Shown here: one piece after another, positions 46,917 to 56,670 of the stretch
Layout of the letters: each line of letters opens with the position of its first letter
Position numbering within the stretch: position 1 is the stretch's first letter
NCBI RefSeq assembly: GCF_031846275.1
Contig: NZ_JAVRIB010000002.1
Span: 186,001-250,000 of the forward strand
DNA length: 64,000 nucleotides
Source of the DNA: Spectribacter hydrogenoxidans
Lineage (GTDB): Bacteria; Pseudomonadota; Gammaproteobacteria; Nevskiales; Salinisphaeraceae
Direction: 5' to 3'
Program-made: the position numbers and the translations under genes
Notes under the pieces: model-generated
Database searches by the model: none
The model's input: the letters and a program-made list of their open reading frames with translations, nothing else
Told to the model about the DNA's origin: nothing

Positions 46917-47852
46917 CTAGTGGTGGGTGGCCGCGGCGTAGGCGGCGTCGGCTTCCTCGGTCAGCTGGTCGATGCGGGCCAGATGATGGCTGTTGTTCTG
47001 CTGCCAGGGGTGGAAGCTGTACTTGAAGTAGGCCAGCCATTCCGGCACCTGGCGGCGCAGCACGCCGGGCTTGCCGAACAGGGTGTTGAGCACCGTGAGA
47101 TGCCCGCGCCAGCCCTCCTTTTTGCAGGCCGGGCTGGCCTGGGTCATCTGCCAGTAGAAGGTGGCCACCAGCGGCCAGAAGATGGCCGTGGCCAGGACCA
47201 TGCCGCCGGCGCGGTTAAGGTAGGCGCCGGGGCCCCGGCCGATGGTCTTTTCGTAGACGTCGTAGGCCACGGCCTTGTGCTCGACTTCTTCCAGGGCGTG
47301 CCACAGCCACATGCGCTTGTAGTCGTCCTGGGAGCCGTCCATCACCGATTCGTCATCGAGGATGGCGCTGCCCATCAGGGCGGTGAAGTGCTCCAGCGCC
47401 ACGGTAGCAGTCAGCGGCACGGACTTCGGCGCGTTGTCCTTGATCCAGTCCAGCAGTGACCAGACGAAGGCGTCCAGCTTCTCGGCCGGCAGGCCGGCAT
47501 CGTCCATCAGCTTGTTGTATTCGATGTGTTCGCGCGAGTGCATGGCCTCCTGGCCGATGAACGCGGTGGCCGCTTTCTTGAGGTCCGGGTCCGGAATCTG
47601 ATCGCGATAGTCGCGTACCGCGTCGATGAACATGCGCTCGCCGGCCGGGAAGAACAGCGACAGCGTGTTCATGAACTGGGTCAGATGCGCGCCGCGTCCA
47701 TGCCAGTTATCGATGTGCTCGGCGGGCGGCAGGAAATGCAGGTCACGCCGTTCCGGCATCACGCTGGTGCCGTCCTCGGGGCGGCCGGAATCGCTTACCG
47801 TCGGAGCGGCCTTGGTCTGGCCGTTGGTGGACTTGCGGGTTGCTTCACTCAT
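46917..47852 (-). CDS. PF10118-type metal-dependent protein
   Basis: 311 codons. Annotated in databases as a predicted metal-dependent hydrolase. The protein is helical with two EXXH-like motifs about 110 residues apart: GQEAMHSREHIEY and HALEEVEHKAVAYD. This spacing and helix context resemble di-iron ferritin-like proteins more than known hydrolases. A hydrophobic segment lies at about residues 215-235. It precedes the monooxygenase with a 77-base gap. Function unknown. Confidence 0.75.
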   Translation of the reverse strand: MSEATRKSTNGQTKAAPTVSDSGRPEDGTSVMPERRDLHFLPPAEHIDNWHGRGAHLTQFMNTLSLFFPAGERMFIDAVRDYRDQIPDPDLKKAATAFIGQEAMHSREHIEYNKLMDDAGLPAEKLDAFVWSLLDWIKDNAPKSVPLTATVALEHFTALMGSAILDDESVMDGSQDDYKRMWLWHALEEVEHKAVAYDVYEKTIGRGPGAYLNRAGGMVLATAIFWPLVATFYWQMTQASPACKKEGWRGHLTVLNTLFGKPGVLRRQVPEWLAYFKYSFHPWQQNNSHHLARIDQLTEEADAAYAAATHH

Positions 47853-47885
47853 GGTCTTTCTCCTGAGTTGTCAGCCGGTTGAGGC

Positions 47886-48824
47886 TTACGCCGCGCTGCG
47901 GCAGTGGTCGATCCGCGCCGCGCGGGCAGGCACACCACCTGCCTCGCACTGCGCCGAGAATTCGTGAATCTGTCGGGCCAGCCACATGGGCTGCGACAGG
48001 GGAAGCCAGTGGCCGGCGTTGATCTCCACCCGCCGCAGGCGTTCGCACCAGGGGGTCGCGCTGGCGGCCATGGCCGGGCTGACGAACGGGTCTGTGGTGG
48101 GGATGATCAGCTGCACCGGCACCTGCGCCAATCGCTGCCGCGGGTGTCGCAACCGCGGTAGCACGTTGGCCCGGTACAGGGCCGTGCCATGCACGCCGTT
48201 GGCGGTCTGGTTCGGGTCGCTGTCGGGCCGGATGCCCTCCGACCGCGCCAGCAGATGCGGCCAGACGCGGCCCATGCCGGCTCGCCAGGCCAGGCCGGGC
48301 AGCAGCGGCAGATGGAAAGCACCCACGTACCAGGACTTGAGCAGTTGCCCGATGGCGCGTGGCTGCAGGCCCTGCCGGCGCAGCCAGTCGCCGATATGGT
48401 CGAGGCAGGGGCCGGAAACGCTGGTGAACGAGCTCAGCCGATCGGCCATGGCCGGGTCGGTGGCGACCTCCCAGGCCTGGATGGCGCCCCAATCGTGGCC
48501 CACCAGATGCACCGGCCGGCCCGGGGACACGTGATCGATGACATCGACCAGGTCGGCCGCCAGGCGGTCGAGGCGATAGTCGCTGTCCCGCGTCGGGCGG
48601 AACGAGTCACCAGCCCCGCGCACATCGAAGGTCACCACCCGCATGCGCGGCATCAGGTTGGCCGCGATGTGCCGCCATACCCGACGGCTGTCGGGATAGC
48701 CATGCACCAGAACCACGGTGGCGGCCGTCTCGGGGCCGCGCACATCCACAGCCAGCCAACCCCCATCGCGGGTGGGCACGCGCTGCGTTTTGCCGTTGCC
48801 TGTCGTGTTGCTGCCAGTTGCCAT
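47886..48824 (-). CDS. Alpha/beta hydrolase, epoxide-hydrolase-like
   Basis: 312 codons from ATG 48824; a GTG 13 codons upstream is possible. The oxyanion motif HGYP (41-44) and the nucleophile elbow GHDWG with Asp111 are the pattern of soluble epoxide hydrolases and haloalkane dehalogenases, not the Gly-x-Ser-x-Gly of esterases. A C-terminal His (NAGHWLPLSQP) completes the triad. So although it neighbours a BVMO-type enzyme, simple ester hydrolysis is unlikely. It is the first gene after the MerR regulator. Confidence 0.85.
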   Translation of the reverse strand: MATGSNTTGNGKTQRVPTRDGGWLAVDVRGPETAATVVLVHGYPDSRRVWRHIAANLMPRMRVVTFDVRGAGDSFRPTRDSDYRLDRLAADLVDVIDHVSPGRPVHLVGHDWGAIQAWEVATDPAMADRLSSFTSVSGPCLDHIGDWLRRQGLQPRAIGQLLKSWYVGAFHLPLLPGLAWRAGMGRVWPHLLARSEGIRPDSDPNQTANGVHGTALYRANVLPRLRHPRQRLAQVPVQLIIPTTDPFVSPAMAASATPWCERLRRVEINAGHWLPLSQPMWLARQIHEFSAQCEAGGVPARAARIDHCRSAA

Positions 48825-48857
48825 GTCTGTGACACCATTAAACGTACCATTGGACGA

Positions 48858-48882
48858 TGTCACATAAATATTCTACATGTCA
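48858..48882. promoter_or_regulatory. Imperfect dyad upstream of the hydrolase
   Basis: TGTCACAT on the left and ACATGTCA on the right surround an AT-rich centre. On the reverse strand TTGACA (48883-48878) overlaps it as a possible -35, without a convincing -10. The region is far more AT-rich than its surroundings. It may be a MerR target. Confidence 0.35.
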
Positions 48883-49078
48883 ACTTTCCTGATAAATCAT
48901 TGTTTGTGAAAGTAATGTAAATGGTGCATCGCCGCATTTTAAAGGCAAAAAATCCCTCATTGATGGTAAGCGCGGCATGGCAGGAAATAGGCGAAAGCGG
49001 CGCACTGAAGTCCGCCTTACAAAGCGGCGCACTGGCGAGGGCCGGCTTTAGCGGGGCTATCGATAACGCCGAATTGCG
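48883..49078. other. Rest of the intergenic region between hydrolase and merR
   Basis: This stretch is AT-rich near 48883-48960 and GC-rich after that. No start with a ribosome site or recognisable product is seen. Confidence 0.4.
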
Positions 49079-49861
49079 CTACCGAGCGGTGTCGATTTCC
49101 TGCAGATGGTCCAGCACTTGGGCCAGGCGGTCGCCCAGGAAGCGGTCTGCCGCCTTCTCCATCGCCCGGGCAACTTCCGGCAGGACTGCCATTTCCACCA
49201 GCGGACGCAGGCGCCAGATCATGTCGGAGAGTTCCGGCAGATCCTTGGTGGGGGGCAGGTCCTCGCCGTACCGGTCGAATACGTGATGGGCGATCAACTT
49301 GACCATCTCCTCGGCAGCTTCCTCGACATTGCGGCGCAGGTACGCCACCACGTCCAGCATATCCGTCAGTGGGATGCCGATATCCACCAGCTCCTTGCCG
49401 GCGTGAAGCATGCGCGGGCTGGGCACGCGGTAATACATGCCCTCGGGCTGCAGGATGCCCAGTTCCACCGCTTTCTTGAGGCCGCGGCCGGAAAACGCCT
49501 TGCCGAAACGCTGCACCAGCTGGGGCATCGTCAGGTAGTCCGGCACCTCGTCGGACCAGGGACTGGCCACGGCGGTTTCCAGCCCCAGGATTTCCGCGAT
49601 ATCACGGCCCTGTTCCCAGCTGGCAATCAGCTCGTCGATGTTGGACAGGGTGTAACCGCGCTCCAGCAGCCGGGCAATAATGCGCAGCCGTGACAGATGA
49701 TCATCGTTGTACACCCCCCGCCGGCCGCGGCGCATGGGTGGCGGCAGCAGCCCACGATCCTGATAGGCGCGGATGTTGCGCACGGTCATGCCGGATGTGC
49801 GGGCGAGCTCGTCGATGCTGAATTCGCCGGGTTTCTTGCTGGAGCCGCGTTTCTGCGCCAT
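49079..49861 (-). CDS. MerR-family transcriptional regulator
   Basis: 260 codons. N-terminal winged helix-turn-helix of MerR type (about residues 13-80: FSIDELARTSGMTVRNIRAY, then RRGRRGVYNDDHLSRL). The C-terminal domain (about 120-260) is long and helical, with no metal-binding cysteines; it probably senses an organic ligand. It is the upstream gene of the reverse hydrolase-PF10118-monooxygenase-SDR block and is a likely regulator of it; the 254-base gap to the hydrolase leaves room for a target promoter. Confidence 0.88.
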   Translation of the reverse strand: MAQKRGSSKKPGEFSIDELARTSGMTVRNIRAYQDRGLLPPPMRRGRRGVYNDDHLSRLRIIARLLERGYTLSNIDELIASWEQGRDIAEILGLETAVASPWSDEVPDYLTMPQLVQRFGKAFSGRGLKKAVELGILQPEGMYYRVPSPRMLHAGKELVDIGIPLTDMLDVVAYLRRNVEEAAEEMVKLIAHHVFDRYGEDLPPTKDLPELSDMIWRLRPLVEMAVLPEVARAMEKAADRFLGDRLAQVLDHLQEIDTAR

Positions 49862-49917
49862 GGCGTCTCGGTGTGGAACGGGACGGAATTCTCCGGAGGA
49901 TTATACGCATCGCCAAC

Positions 49918-49943
49918 AAAAAGGCCCCGCGCCTGGCGGGGCC
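49918..49943 (-). terminator. Terminator after the ferritin-like gene
   Basis: GGCCCCGC (49923-49930) and GCGGGGCC (49936-49943) with a 5-base loop. On the reverse strand the stem is followed by five Ts (49922-49918). It begins 26 bases after the ferritin-like stop. Confidence 0.85.
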
Positions 49944-49969
49944 CTTGGGAGTCTCTCCTTGGAGATGCT

Positions 49970-50959
<990 letters not shown>

Positions 50960-51256
50960 CCGTCTTCTCCTGAGCCTGAAATGACGGCGTTGTGCCGCCA
51001 TGAATGGAAAACGCCCGGTGCGGGGCACCGGGCGCAGTGAAACTCTTCGGCGGGAGATGGCAGATATCGGCAAGCGCCGCCGGCGGGCCGCGACGGCGCG
51101 CGCTGGCGGATGGCGTTGCGATGGGTGGCTGGTCCTGCCTCATGTCTCCCCCCTTTGGAACGGTCTATGTTTGACCTCCAATTGTTGGTACGTGGGCAGG
51201 TGAGTAACCGGATGCAGCGAGAGTTGCCTGGCGACAGTCCGGGTAATACATAAGCC
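50960..51256. other. Leader of the ferritin-like gene
   Basis: This 297-base stretch holds the hairpin at 51008-51034 and a strong purine-rich site (GGGGGGAGAC) before an ATG at 51143 on the reverse strand. That ATG opens a frame running into the ferritin-like gene in another frame. No promoter is clear. Confidence 0.4.
51008..51034 (-). promoter_or_regulatory. Terminator-like hairpin in the leader, possible attenuator
   Basis: CGCCCGGTGC (51012-51021) pairs with GCACCGGGCG (51025-51034); on the reverse strand four Ts follow (51011-51008). It lies about 50 bases before the ferritin-like start, in its 5' leader. Whether it stops transcription or only folds is unknown. Confidence 0.5.
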
Positions 51257-51286
51257 AAAAAAATGCCCGGCCGCAGGGGCCGGGCA
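51257..51286 (-). terminator. Terminator after the PhoX gene
   Basis: TGCCCGGCC (51264-51272) and GGCCGGGCA (51278-51286) with a 5-base loop. On the reverse strand the stem is followed by seven Ts (51263-51257). It begins 35 bases after the PhoX stop. Confidence 0.9.
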
Positions 51287-51320
51287 AACGAGTTTCGCGA
51301 GATGGTCGCGAGGGGGTCGG

Positions 51321-53321
51321 TCAGAGCGCGATCTCGCCGTCGTCTTCACGCGAGATCACGACCGTGGCGGACCGCGGGCGGGCACTGCCGCCGTCCGGCC
51401 AGTTGCCGCCCGGATGCTGGATGTTGACGAACATCGTGCGGTAGTCGGGGGTCATTTCCACCCCCGTCACCTCGCAACCTACCGGGCCGACGAAGAAGCG
51501 CTTGAGGCTTGCCTGGGTGTCCGGGTTAACGGTGCGGTCACCCGCGAGCTGTGCCGGAACCACGGCCAGCATCTGATCGTTGGTATCCGAGTCCAGCGGT
51601 GCACCGTTGTCGGTCTGCACCCACAGCACGCCGCGCCGGTCGAACCACAGGCCGTCCGGGCCGCCGAATTCGTTATCCAGCGTCAGACCGGAGATGTTGA
51701 AGCTAGGATCGGCGTTGGCGTTGGAACCGAACACGAAGATGTCCCAGACGAAACCGGTGGCGGCCGGGTTGTCGTCGTTCTCGGCAAGCCGGATGACATG
51801 GCCGTGGGTGTTGGGGCCGCGCGGGTTGGCGGCATCGGTATCGTCGGGGCCGCGGTTGGTGTTGTTGGTCAGCGTGAAGTAGATCTCGCCGGTGTTGGGG
51901 TCGGTGGTGGACCACTCCGGCCGGTCCATCGGCGTGGCGCCAAGCACATCGGCCGCCGTACGGGTGTTGACCAGCACATCCGCCTGGCTGGTGAAATCAT
52001 TGGCCAGGGCCGGGTTGTTGTCGTAGTCCAGCGTCAGCCACTCGCCGCTGCCGTCGGCACTCAGGCGGGCCACGTAGAGCGTGCCGTTGTCCAGCATGTT
52101 GGGGTTCGGCTGGGTGGGATCCCAGGCTTCGGCGGTGACGAACTTGTATATGTATTCGCCGCGGGCATCGTCACCCATGTAGAAAGCGATGGGGCGGCCA
52201 TCAACGATGCGGCCCGGCTCGGCGCCTTCATGGCGAAAGCGTCCCATGGCGGTACGCTTGACCGGTGCGGCCGCCGGATTGAACGGGTCGATTTCCACCA
52301 GCCAACCGAAGGTGTTGGCCTCGTTGCGATAATCGCTGGCGGCCTCCGGGCCGCTGGGTGTGGTGTCGAAGCGGGCGAATTCGCCATTCACTTCCGTCGG
52401 GTCGCCCGCCACATTGCTCCAGAGGTAACCGAATCCCGTATCGGTCAAACCGTACCGAGCCTTCTCGCGCGGCGGATTCGCTTCAGTGGTGATGAAGTAG
52501 CCCTGAATGTTCTCTTCGCAGGTGAGGTAGGTGCCCCAGGGGGTGAAGCCGCGGCCGCAGTTGTTGACCGTGCCGCGGGTGGTCATGCCCGAATTGTCGT
52601 AGGCGGTGACCATGAACTCGCTGCCGGCCGCCGGGCCGGATAGCATCATCGGCGTGGCGGCGGTAATGCGGCGATTGAAACCGCCCTGGATCACGCCCCA
52701 GTTGCGGTCGGTGCCCTGGGCGATTTCCACTACGCTTACACCGTGCGCGTTGATGTCCTTGCGGACCTCGTCGGCGTCGGTGGGCGCGCCGTTCATGTCC
52801 GTCGCACGGCCGTCGCCGGCAAATAGCGTGGGATTGGTGTATTCGTGGTTGATGACCAGCAGGCCGCGGGTGGAACTGCCCGAGCCTTCCGGCAGCGGGA
52901 AGAAGGTCATGCCGTCATGGTTCGCGCCGATCTGCTGCGCCTGTTCGGCGGCTGTATTGGTGCCGTCGCCGGCATAGGCCGGGAAGCTGCCGGTGATCGG
53001 CGTTCCCCAGGGAATGAGTGCCTGCATCCGGTAGCCGTCCGGAATCGACACCGCGTCGGCGCTGGAGCCGGCGATCGAGTTGAAGGACAGGCCCGGCGTT
53101 GCGGTGTTGCCACCGCCGTTCGAGTCGCCACCACAGGCGGACAGGCCCGCACCGGCGAAGATGGTGGTGGCCGCCAGGCCGAGACCGCCGCGCAGCGTAT
53201 CGCGGCGTGACACACGGGCTTCCAGGATCTGGCTGAAGTGCTCGCTGCGGCTGTTGGACAGCGAGCCCTCCATTTCCTTGATGGTGTCCGGGTCGAGAAT
53301 GGGCGGGCGGTTGCGGGTCAT
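51321..53321 (-). CDS. PhoX-family phosphatase (DUF839), exported
   Basis: 666 codons from ATG 53321 (MTRNRPPILDPDT), with AGAGGTG upstream. A twin-arginine-like SRRDTLRGG (Arg39-Arg40), hydrophobic segment and lipobox LSAC (Cys63) predict Tat export and possibly lipidation. The body is a DUF839 beta-propeller with the conserved TPWGTYLTCEEN, GRFRHEGAEP and AFYMGDDARGEYIYKF segments of PhoX phosphatases, which use iron and calcium and release phosphate from organic esters. It may be phosphate-regulated, but I see no clear Pho box. Confidence 0.85.
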   Translation of the reverse strand: MTRNRPPILDPDTIKEMEGSLSNSRSEHFSQILEARVSRRDTLRGGLGLAATTIFAGAGLSACGGDSNGGGNTATPGLSFNSIAGSSADAVSIPDGYRMQALIPWGTPITGSFPAYAGDGTNTAAEQAQQIGANHDGMTFFPLPEGSGSSTRGLLVINHEYTNPTLFAGDGRATDMNGAPTDADEVRKDINAHGVSVVEIAQGTDRNWGVIQGGFNRRITAATPMMLSGPAAGSEFMVTAYDNSGMTTRGTVNNCGRGFTPWGTYLTCEENIQGYFITTEANPPREKARYGLTDTGFGYLWSNVAGDPTEVNGEFARFDTTPSGPEAASDYRNEANTFGWLVEIDPFNPAAAPVKRTAMGRFRHEGAEPGRIVDGRPIAFYMGDDARGEYIYKFVTAEAWDPTQPNPNMLDNGTLYVARLSADGSGEWLTLDYDNNPALANDFTSQADVLVNTRTAADVLGATPMDRPEWSTTDPNTGEIYFTLTNNTNRGPDDTDAANPRGPNTHGHVIRLAENDDNPAATGFVWDIFVFGSNANADPSFNISGLTLDNEFGGPDGLWFDRRGVLWVQTDNGAPLDSDTNDQMLAVVPAQLAGDRTVNPDTQASLKRFFVGPVGCEVTGVEMTPDYRTMFVNIQHPGGNWPDGGSARPRSATVVISREDDGEIAL

Positions 53322-53471
53322 GGTTGGCACCTCTTGCTTGCATTGGCTGGCTTGAGTTGCCATCCAAGCTAGTCAATCAACATGACTGCAACGTTGAGGT
53401 TTGCTGACATCCGCGTGACAGATGCGTCCGCCGCGGCATTCGCAATGCGCTACCGCCGGGGTTAGGCGCCG

Positions 53472-53526
53472 CTATTAAATAAAAGAAAACTTATTAAGAA
53501 GATATCAAGTATTAATAGAGCTAATG
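53472..53526 (+). promoter_or_regulatory. AT-rich tract in the tkt upstream region
   Basis: Fifty-odd bases of mostly A and T in a GC-rich setting, including TATTAAT (53510-53516) as a possible -10 for tkt. It may act as an UP-like element. A clear -35 is not seen. The rest of the divergent region (53322-53471) shows nothing further. Confidence 0.45.
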
Positions 53527-53589
53527 TTGCCGGGGGGTGAGGATTCGTAGAAAATGGCCGGCCTTTACGCCAGCGGGCACAGGGTAACC

Positions 53590-55587
53590 ATGACCAAACG
53601 ACGAGAACTCGCGGACGCCATCCGGATTCTGGCGATGGACGCGGTCCAGGCCGCCAACTCCGGTCATCCCGGCATGCCGATGGGTATGGCCGATATCGCC
53701 GAAGTTCTCTGGAACGATTTCATGCGGTTCAACCCGGCCAATCCGGACTGGCCCGACCGGGACCGCTTCGTGGTGTCCAATGGCCACGGCTGCATGTTGC
53801 AGTATGCGCTGCTGCATCTGAGTGGTTACGACCTGCCGCTGGAGGAGATCAAGAACTTCCGTCAACTGCACTCGAAGACCCCGGGGCATCCCGAATACGG
53901 CATTACCCCCGGGGTGGAAACCACCACCGGCCCGTTGGGGCAGGGCCTGGCCGCAGCCGTGGGCATGGCGCTGGCCGAAGCGCGCCTGGCTGCGGAGTTC
54001 AACCGCGACGGACTTGATCTGGTCAATCACTGGACCTACTGCTTCGCCGGCGACGGCTGCCTGATGGAAGGTATCTCGCATGAGGTCTGTTCGCTTGCCG
54101 GGCACCTTGGCCTGGGCAAGCTGGTGGTGTTCTACGATGACAATGGCATCTCGATCGACGGCGAAACCGCGGGCTGGTTCACCGACGACACGCCCAAGCG
54201 GTTCGAATCCTACGGCTGGCAGGTGGTTCGCAATGTCGACGGCCACGACGCCGAGGAAGTCAAGACCGCGATCGAAACTGCCCGCAAGAACACCGATCAG
54301 CCCACGCTGATCTGCTGCAAGACCGTGATCGGCTGGGGGTCGCCCAACATGCAGGGCACCGCCGGCGTGCACGGCGCGGCGCTGGGTGACGAGGAAGTGG
54401 CCCGGGTGCGTGAGAAGCTGGGTTGGCCCGACGAAACCCGGTTCGCCATTCCCGATGCGATCTACCAGGCCTGGGACAAGCGCGCCAGGGGGGCGGAGCT
54501 GGAACAGGCCTGGCGCGCGCTGCACGAACAGTACAAGGCCGCCAACCTGCAGGCCGCCACCGATTTCGATCGCCGGATGGCCGGCGAACTGCCGGCCGAC
54601 TGGGCAAGTGTGGCCGACGAGTTTATCGCCGCGACCCAGGCCGGCGGCAAGGACGACGCCACCCGCAAGGCCTCCAAGGCGACCATCGGTGCATTTGCGG
54701 CCCACCTGCCGGAACTGCTGGGCGGCTCGGCCGACCTGTCCGGCTCGAACGGCACCGACTGGAGCGGCCACCAGCCGATCAAGGTCGGCGACTTCAGCGG
54801 CAATTACCTCTACTACGGCGTGCGCGAATTCGGCATGACCGCCATGGCCAACGGCCTGTCGCTGCACGGCGGCATCATTCCCTTCTGCGCCACGTTCCTG
54901 ACCTTTTCCGATTACGCCCGCAATGCCGTTCGCCTGGCCGCGTTGATGGGCATCCGCAACGTGCTGGTCTACACCCACGACTCCATCGGCCTGGGCGAGG
55001 ACGGGCCAACGCATCAGTCGGTGGAGCACGTGGCCAGCCTGCGGCTAATTCCGAATCTGGAGGTGTGGCGGCCCTGCGACGACGTCGAAACCGCGGTGGC
55101 CTGGCGGCGCGGCCTGGAGCGCCGCGACGGCCCGGTGGCGCTGGCGCTGACCCGGCAGGGCGTCCCCCATGAGACCCGCAGCGATGCGCAGGTGGCGGCG
55201 ATTGCCCGCGGCGGCTATGTGCTGCTCGAGCCGGACAGCGACCCGGAAGCCATCGTGATTGCCACCGGCTCGGAAGTGGGCCTGGCGATGGCGGGCGCCC
55301 GGGTCCTGGCCGAGGAAGGCCACGCCGTGCGTGTGGTATCCATGCCCTGCGTGGAACGCTTCGACGCCCAGGATCAGGCCTATCGCGAGTCGGTGCTGCC
55401 GCCGGGCGTGACCCGTCGATTAGCGGTCGAGGCCGGGGTGACCGATAACTGGCACCGCTTCGTGGGCAACGCCGGCCGGGTCATGGGGGTGGATACCTAT
55501 GGCGAATCCGCACCCGGCCCCGTGGTTTACGAGCATTTCGGCCTGACCGAGGCCGGCGTGGCGAGCACGTTGCGCGAACTTTTCTAA
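53590..55587 (+). CDS. tkt: Transketolase
   Basis: 665 codons from ATG 53590 (MTKRRELADAIR); an upstream in-frame ATG at 53554 is less likely. Thiamine-diphosphate enzyme of the pentose phosphate pathway. GHPGMPMGMADIA, the ThDP motif GDGCLMEGISHE with the downstream DDN, and the C-terminal HDSIGLGEDGPTHQ and EHFGLTEAG are typical. It is followed by gap and pgk, a common arrangement of central-carbon genes. Confidence 0.97.
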   Translation: MTKRRELADAIRILAMDAVQAANSGHPGMPMGMADIAEVLWNDFMRFNPANPDWPDRDRFVVSNGHGCMLQYALLHLSGYDLPLEEIKNFRQLHSKTPGHPEYGITPGVETTTGPLGQGLAAAVGMALAEARLAAEFNRDGLDLVNHWTYCFAGDGCLMEGISHEVCSLAGHLGLGKLVVFYDDNGISIDGETAGWFTDDTPKRFESYGWQVVRNVDGHDAEEVKTAIETARKNTDQPTLICCKTVIGWGSPNMQGTAGVHGAALGDEEVARVREKLGWPDETRFAIPDAIYQAWDKRARGAELEQAWRALHEQYKAANLQAATDFDRRMAGELPADWASVADEFIAATQAGGKDDATRKASKATIGAFAAHLPELLGGSADLSGSNGTDWSGHQPIKVGDFSGNYLYYGVREFGMTAMANGLSLHGGIIPFCATFLTFSDYARNAVRLAALMGIRNVLVYTHDSIGLGEDGPTHQSVEHVASLRLIPNLEVWRPCDDVETAVAWRRGLERRDGPVALALTRQGVPHETRSDAQVAAIARGGYVLLEPDSDPEAIVIATGSEVGLAMAGARVLAEEGHAVRVVSMPCVERFDAQDQAYRESVLPPGVTRRLAVEAGVTDNWHRFVGNAGRVMGVDTYGESAPGPVVYEHFGLTEAGVASTLRELF

Positions 55588-55594
55588 AACAACA

Positions 55595-55614
55595 GGCGCG
55601 GGTGGTCCCGCGCC
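55595..55614 (+). other. Hairpin between tkt and gap
   Basis: GGCGCGGG (55595-55602) and CCCGCGCC (55607-55614) enclose TGGT. There is no T run after it, so it is more likely a transcript-stabilising stem than a terminator. Confidence 0.5.
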
Positions 55615-55642
55615 GGTACAGGACTCAAGGAGAGACAACGGC

Positions 55643-56650
55643 ATGGCAGTGAAAGTTGGTATCAACGGCTACGGACGAATCGGCCGCAACGTGTTGCGCG
55701 CGCTCTATGAAGCGGGCCGCACCGACGAAATCGAGATCGTGGCGATCAACGATCTGGGCGACGCGGAAACCAATGCCCATTTAACCAAGTACGACACTGC
55801 CCACGGCCCGTTCCCGGGCACCGTATCGGTGGAAGGTGACAACCTCGTGGTCAACGGCGACCGTATCAAGGTGCTGGCCGAACGCGATCCGTCCAAGCTG
55901 CCCTGGGGGGAACTCGGCGTGGATGTGGTTCTGGAATGCACCGGCCTGTTCGCTAATCGCGCCAAGTGTCAGCCGCATCTCGCGGCCGGCGCCAAGAAGG
56001 TCGTGATTTCGGCGCCCGCCGGCAATGATCTGCCCACGATCGTCTACGGGGTGAATCACGACAGCCTCACCGCCGATGACGACATCATTTCCAATGCCTC
56101 CTGCACCACCAACTGCCTGGCTCCGCTGGTCAAGCCGCTGCAGGACAGCATCGGCATCGTGCACGGGCTGATGAACACCATTCACTCGTACACCAATGAC
56201 CAGGTGCTTACCGACGTGTATCACTCGGACCTGCGCCGGGCCCGCTCGGCCACCCAGAGCATGATTCCGACCAAGACCGGTGCGGCCGCCGCGGTGGGCC
56301 TGGTGATGCCGGAACTCAACGGCAAGCTGGACGGTTTCGCCGTGCGGGTGCCAACCATCAACGTGTCGATGGTGGACCTGACCTTCACCGCCGCCCGCGA
56401 CACCAGCGTCGACGAGGTGAATCAGGTACTCAAGTCGGCCTCGGAAGGCGCGCTCAAGGGCATCCTGAATTACAGCGAGGCGCCGCTGGTGTCCCAGGAT
56501 TTCAACCATGATCCGGCCTCGTCCACGGTCGACGCACCGCTGACCAAGGTGATCGACGGCCGTCTGGTCAAGGTGCTGGCCTGGTACGACAACGAGTGGG
56601 GTTTCTCCAACCGCATGCTGGACACCACGCTGGCGCTGATGCGCGCCTGA
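55643..56650 (+). CDS. gap: Glyceraldehyde-3-phosphate dehydrogenase
   Basis: 335 codons with AAGGAGAG upstream. NAD-binding GINGYGRIGRNVLRA at the N-terminus, the active-site SNASCTTNCLAPL with Cys154, and the WYDNEWGFSNRM C-terminal motif. Glycolytic enzyme that forms 1,3-bisphosphoglycerate. It is followed after 20 bases by pgk, the next step. Confidence 0.97.
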   Translation: MAVKVGINGYGRIGRNVLRALYEAGRTDEIEIVAINDLGDAETNAHLTKYDTAHGPFPGTVSVEGDNLVVNGDRIKVLAERDPSKLPWGELGVDVVLECTGLFANRAKCQPHLAAGAKKVVISAPAGNDLPTIVYGVNHDSLTADDDIISNASCTTNCLAPLVKPLQDSIGIVHGLMNTIHSYTNDQVLTDVYHSDLRRARSATQSMIPTKTGAAAAVGLVMPELNGKLDGFAVRVPTINVSMVDLTFTAARDTSVDEVNQVLKSASEGALKGILNYSEAPLVSQDFNHDPASSTVDAPLTKVIDGRLVKVLAWYDNEWGFSNRMLDTTLALMRA

Positions 56651-56670
56651 ACGCACGCGGGGGATAGGCC

